Part shown: positions 54,587-64,000 of the stretch, piece by piece
How positions within the stretch are numbered: the first letter of the stretch is position 1
Layout: each line of letters starts with the position of its first letter
Origin: Pleurostoma richardsiae
Lineage: Eukaryota > Ascomycota > Sordariomycetes > Calosphaeriales > Pleurostomataceae
Assembly (NCBI GenBank): GCA_030052745.1
Contig: JANBVO010000013.1
Location: 124,001-188,000, forward strand
Direction: 5' to 3'
DNA length: 64,000 bases
The notes under the pieces: model-generated
Databases searched by the model: none
Told to the model about the DNA's origin: nothing
What the model saw: the letters and a program-made list of their open reading frames with translations, nothing else
Position numbers and translations under genes: made by a program

Positions 54587-55673
54587 GTTGACAGTCCTTT
54601 GCCGCGAAGAGAGCACCACAGCGTCGGCCACGGAGATGGGAGATCAGAAGGGAAGTCGGTGCTACGATGCCATCGGTAGAGAAGCTAGGACCATCTAGCC
54701 CGGGAGGTTTAGCAGCGGCAACAAAAGAAGGCCGAAGAAGCAAATTGATTGATGGGGAATTCTTTCTGTCTGTCGTGAACACAGAGACGCCCACGGGTAG
54801 TCAAGGCGAACCTGGGGAGTTGGAGGCGCGGCGACGCGTGGCTGACGGGTGAGAAGCTCGAAGATTCTCTGTGGGCGAAGGCCTTTTGCATCTGATAGCA
54901 GGCTGATGAGATGGTCGAAGGCGCGGCAGCGCGGCTACGTAAGGTCATTCTTAATTCACCTTTTTAGTCGGCCCCTGCTCTGCCTTAGCGCCGATGATGT
55001 CTCGATACATCCCCGCTCTACTGTTTTTCAGCTTTACAATCTATGGCAGGAAGTAGCAGGTACCAAGTAAGTACATAAATCCTTCAGCTGCGCGGGCTTC
55101 ACTCCGGTCATCAATCACTGCACGTAGATGGCAGATCCGGAACCACCTACTTGAGACCCCAGTAGCCCGCACCTTCACACAGGCGACGACTCACACAGAC
55201 CTGGGGTCGTTGAATAGACAATAAAAGGACACGCAACAGGCACGCTCAGCGCCCAGTTTTGGTGCGCAAGTGATGGTCCAACGACATACGTCTAGACTGC
55301 GGGCTAGACGTAGTAGCAACTCAACTGAAGCCGAGTGCCTATTGTGATCAACGATAATAAGAACAAGTCGGCTGTGATTTCTCTAGTTGCAGTAGCAAAC
55401 TCCGGCTGTCTATCCGGAAATTCATGTATATCGGGCAGCACTGCAAGGGCCATCCATCCCCCCCTCGAGGCTTGGAGAATTCGACGCCACCCCTGATATG
55501 CTCCCCTTTCCAGACCCTTAAACGCCTGCAAGCACCATGACCATGACCGCACGCTATGCTCATGGTATAAGTAGCAAGAACAACGCCTCAATAATAAGGA
55601 TTCCTCAAACCTGCCCCTCTATCGTCGACCGTACGGATCGTTCACCGTCGGAGCAAATGTTGGCGTAAGCCGA
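54587..55673. other. Intergenic: UIM-gene promoter and CDC34 3' region
   Basis: 1087 bp in tandem orientation. Short ORFs only; no repeats or RNA genes recognised. Confidence 0.4.
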
Positions 55674-56494
55674 TCAGGACTCGTCGTCATCGCTGGGGTC
55701 CTGTTCTCCGCCATCTTCCTCAAAGTCCTGCATCTCGTCGTCCTCGTCGCCGGTATCGCTGCCACCAAAGTCGAAATCATCATCGCTTTCGGCCCAGAAG
55801 GACGCATCGTCCTCGATCTTCTGTGGTGGAGCCTGCTCAAAAGTCTCAGGCATGACAAAGCCGTCGGGGATGTCGTTGCGAGACCGCTCAACAGCCTCAC
55901 GGGCCTTCTCGTTGTAGTCCTCGCGGTAGTCCCGATACATAACACTAGCGTCGACATTCGCAGGCGAGTTGATCTCGGGGTCGTCTAAAAGGAGAAGGAC
56001 AGAGCGGAGAACCGACTCGACACCCTGCAGCGGCGACCAACGCTCGCTAGCTGCCTCGCCCGACATCAGGTCCTCGCCTGGGTTGTGAAGAATCGAGATG
56101 CAGAGCTGGCCGTCCGGGTAGATGTTCGGGTGGATGATCTTGGAGTTGAAACGGAACTTGGGCGGCTGGTACGGATATTCCTCAGTAAAGAACATCTCAG
56201 CCTATAGTAACCAGGAACACGTCAGCACCTGTCAAAAAGAGTCACAGCCATAGCGAGACACACCTTGAAGTAACCACCATTGAAGGCACTGTCTGGGTTC
56301 ACGACCATGAGAGCCAGACGCCAATGGAACAGATTGGTGTTCTCCGTCTTGAAAAGAGTCAGCCCAGGATCGTTAACGAGAAGCGATTAGTGTCCAAAGC
56401 GCACATCGATATTAACCCATTTCTCCTTTTGCAGAGCTGCCATCTCAGACATCAAACGCTGCTTAGCGCCGCCTCCCGTCGCCCGGCTCGCCAT
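55674..56494 (-). CDS. cdc34: Ubiquitin-conjugating enzyme E2 CDC34 (UBC3)
   Basis: E2 enzyme that works with SCF cullin-RING ligases to build Lys48-linked chains, e.g. on CDK inhibitors at G1/S. Three exons: 56494-56405, 56347-56264 and 56201-55674, 702 nt, 233 residues. It starts MASRATGGGAKQRLMSEMAA. The HPN motif (IIHPNIYPDG) precedes catalytic Cys92 in GQLCISILH. The CDC34-specific acidic loop NPGEDLMSGEAASERW (about 98-113) separates it from the UBC/RAD6 class. SPANVDA and the helix RSRNDIPDGFVMP follow. The C-terminal 45 residues are a strongly acidic tail (SFWAESDDDFDFGG, ending PSDDDES), the cullin basic-canyon binding element. The first donor is GTGCGC and the acceptor of exon 2 is AAG, which is slightly unusual. 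Confidence 0.94.
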
Positions 56495-58047
56495 GACTGC
56501 ACGATGGGGTGTGACCGCCAATCAAGAGTGTGGAGGCTTCGCCTATATTTTCGGAAGACACGGGATGGAGGAGGGTAGAAGTATCGTCGGAGGTGATGTG
56601 TGAAAGTAGATCGTCTGGTGTGTGATGGCTCGTGGGGGTTGTTACTGGTTTGTCTGGCGGTGTCGTCGTTGATGAGACAATTCGGGATTTCAGAGTCACA
56701 GAAGGCGGCGTCGTCAGTCGTGGCGGGGAGAGGAAATCGTCTCGTGGGGGTGTGAATGCGAGGAGTCGGAGGTGAAATATGTACGAGAGAGAAGAACAAA
56801 AACTCGCGCGAGGGTTGTCTTCAGATGGTGAATGGAGACGGAGGGAAGGCGGGAAGGTGAGGTGAAAGTGGAAGTCGGGTTCCTGAGATCGGGGCAAGAG
56901 GTTGAGGATGACGGGATGTTGGCCTAGGGGGCCCCGACCCACTCTGAGGGGCCATCGCGTCTCGCCCATTAAAGCCCCTGTCAGCGCACGGCAGGTACGG
57001 AGGTACGGAGGGTACGGAGGGGCACTGTGACCTCCGTGCCTCTCGCCTGATTCGGAGGGGCCGCTCTCGCTCTCTCTGGCCCTCTCGCTTTCACCGAAAT
57101 GTGGGCGAGGTACTCTTGGTACTGTACCTGCGGTCTCTGCATCTGCTTTCATCCTTCACCAATCTACAGGTTTGGACTTTTGACATTTACAACTTCCGTA
57201 ATCTTAGGTACATTTCGGTTTACTGAGCAAATGTGCCTCAGGTTCCGTTAGTGCCTCGTCGAAGTTGATTCTTGACTTCTTCGTCGAAAAGCAAGCAACA
57301 CAGTGCCAGCAACTGTATCTACCCCCAATATTATCTCGAGTTACTGGGAAGCATTTCAATGTGTAGGGGCCTCAGGGCACTCGTACTTGATAGAAGTCGC
57401 AGTACGGAACACAGTGTTGGGAAGGATGAGCCTCGTTCTCCTGCCTCTGGTGCTTTCCCACCGTTCTTCGGTCATGGCGCAGGCGGTGACAACCCTAAGT
57501 GACCTGGATGTGCGCTCTCGCCACCATGCAAGCCGTGAGATAATCATGAAATTCTCTTTGAGCCCAGCACAGCTCTTGCACGTTTGCGATTGCAAATCAC
57601 ACGAACCTGTAGATTCTAACGCCACCTCACCCTTTCTGGTTTTTCTCTCGGGCAAGGGTACGTACCTTGGGCGTCGGCATCTGATTCGAAACCGGCGACC
57701 GGCCAAAGGGTCCCTTTCAATCAATGACTCGTCGGTGACGCCGGCTCCGTCCCGCTTCTTTCTCTCGGGTCGCCCACCCGGCCGGGCCTCGGTTTTTGAG
57801 GCCCCGAGACTCAGATGGTCGTAGATGCTCTTTCACGTAGGTACGTATGCAGTTCATGAAAACGCCATGTCCTTCAGAGTTGGGTATCATTGAATTGACA
57901 GATGGCCTAAGCCCTTCGGAAGCAACATAGAGGTAATTACGAGAACAACATGCGAACCGTACCTGTCCGAGAACCTCTCCCGTAAATCATCCAGTCCGCC
58001 GCCATGATCATGGCTTCCACCAAACGGACAACGTGCCGACATGGCCC
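56495..58047. other. 1.55 kb intergenic region: CDC34 promoter and GCN2 3' region
   Basis: Includes a CDC34 leader that is pyrimidine-rich on the minus strand and a ~9 bp tandem repeat at 56994-57019. Beyond about 57200 it is ordinary non-coding sequence. A 173-codon ORF (57303-57824 +) has no recognisable domain. Confidence 0.4.
56994..57019 (+). repeat. Three tandem copies of GGTACGGA(G)
   Basis: Units at 56994-57001, 57002-57010 and 57011-57019, in the upstream region of CDC34. Read directly; function unknown. Confidence 0.75.
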
Positions 58048-63235
<5,188 letters not shown>

Positions 63236-63850
63236 CTTGTCGGAACAACTCTCTCCTTCAGAGCCGAAGGAATTCTCGAAGCATCACAGCCTGGGGAGGC
63301 TGTGAGACTTTACTGAGGCGAGCCCATAATGTGGTACTGCTGGCGTATCATGAAGTGTATGAGATGGGGGGGAGAATGGTTGTGGAGTGGAAGTTGAAGG
63401 AATGAGTCTAACTATGACTCGGAAGAAGGCAAATGGTTGAATTCCAGCCGCAACCGAGATAGAAGAGCTCAGAGCTGATAGTGGGCTGGCGGGGTCGTTG
63501 GCCATGCGTAATAGCGGGGTGCCAGCTGGACGAAGCGGTAACCTTAGTGGCGACCGCTAACAGCAAGCAAGATCCGCCAAAAGCGGTCACCGCTTTGGTT
63601 CCCGCCCTGCCGGGGAAATGCCGGCGGCGGTACGTACCTCCCTCCCTAGAGTTCCCAGCAGTAGCGCTCGAGACGCGCCCGCCGTTACCATTTGAGGAAA
63701 TCGAGTAAACAATCACCAACACTTTGCATGTCAACCCACGAGCACAGCTAATCTTCGCATAATCGACGCCTATATGCCACAAAGACAAACTAGAGCTGCA
63801 GATCCTGCTTTCTTGGCTTCTCCCATTAACAGCCTCAGATTCTAGTAAGA
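63236..63850. promoter_or_regulatory. Divergent promoter region (GCN2 / last gene)
   Basis: 615 bp between outward start codons. Contains a TGACTC half-site (63415-63420), the core of GCN4/CPC-1 sites, which could matter for a GCN2 promoter but is a short word expected by chance. Confidence 0.4.
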
Positions 63851-64000
63851 ATGCTAGGCTGGGTGCTGAAGAAGAGCCTTGAAGGTGCAACCGGCGCGCC
63901 GGGAGACACTATCAACGCTGGTGTGTCCTTCTTCAATTCAACACTTGCCGCAGGAACAGTGCTAATGAGACCAATTAGATGACACCCAACTAGAACAGCC
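63851..64000 (+). CDS. 5' end of an unidentified conserved gene, cut by the window edge
   Basis: Two exons visible: 63851-63920 and 63979-64000 (open at the edge). The predicted N-terminus is MLGWVLKKSLEGATGAPGDT followed by INADDTQLEQP. The join uses a GTGTGT donor and a TAG acceptor after a GCTAAT branch-like word, and the G|AT phase keeps frame. The start resembles the conserved N-terminus of an uncharacterised protein I associate with filamentous Ascomycota; I cannot assign a function from 30 residues. Confidence 0.6.

Noticed and set aside
57683-57695. GATTCGAAACC resembling a tRNA B box
   Set aside because: No pairing T stem and no cloverleaf upstream.

Overview
This is a 64 kb piece of nuclear DNA from a filamentous ascomycete (Pezizomycotina, most likely Sordariomycetes). 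The evidence is short 50-110 nt introns with GTRNGT donors and CTAAC/CTGAC branch sites, single-gene transcription units, GC-rich third codon positions, and gene families restricted to or typical of that group (UBA/UIM protein, CCG-6-like wall protein, POM34, MAT2B-like protein). I recognise 20 protein genes, two of them cut by the window edges. I see no rRNA or tRNA gene, no CRISPR array and no recognisable transposon. Exon joins were made by eye from splice sites plus reading frame, so they are predictions; in every complete gene the exon sum is a multiple of three.

Layout. 0-23 kb is gene-dense and housekeeping: XRN1 (5'-truncated, +), SPC3 (-), an epoxide-hydrolase-like protein (-), HID1 (-), POM34 (-), a membrane-anchored acyl-CoA-synthetase-like protein (+), MCM5 (-) and VPS54 (+). 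23.7-39.4 kb is gene-poor and carries only three genes, all encoding secreted or surface proteins: a major-royal-jelly/yellow-type protein (+), a 'DNase1'-labelled secreted protein (-) and a Thr/Pro-rich GPI protein (+). An 8.3 kb interval without a convincing gene separates the last two. 39.4-64 kb is gene-dense again: CDC23/APC8 (-), farnesyl diphosphate synthase (+), a RA-PH scaffold (-), a MAT2B-like reductase-fold protein (-), a two-RRM protein (-), a UBA/UIM protein resembling a dead ubiquitin protease (-), CDC34 (-), GCN2 (-) and the first exons of an unidentified conserved gene (+).

Themes. Neighbours are not an operon or biosynthetic cluster. Several pairs share divergent promoters (POM34/ANL-like, MCM5/VPS54, CDC23/FPPS, GCN2/last gene). 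Cell-cycle genes recur (MCM5, CDC23, CDC34), and the MCM5 promoter carries an ACGCGT box. Three proteins look like pseudoenzymes that keep the fold but lose catalytic motifs (epoxide-hydrolase-like, ANL-like, USP-like). I did not find a clearly new multi-gene system. The most unusual items are these pseudoenzymes, the secretome island with its long empty interval, a 20 nt microexon in the MAT2B-like gene, and an identical 14 bp palindrome in two distant intergenic regions.
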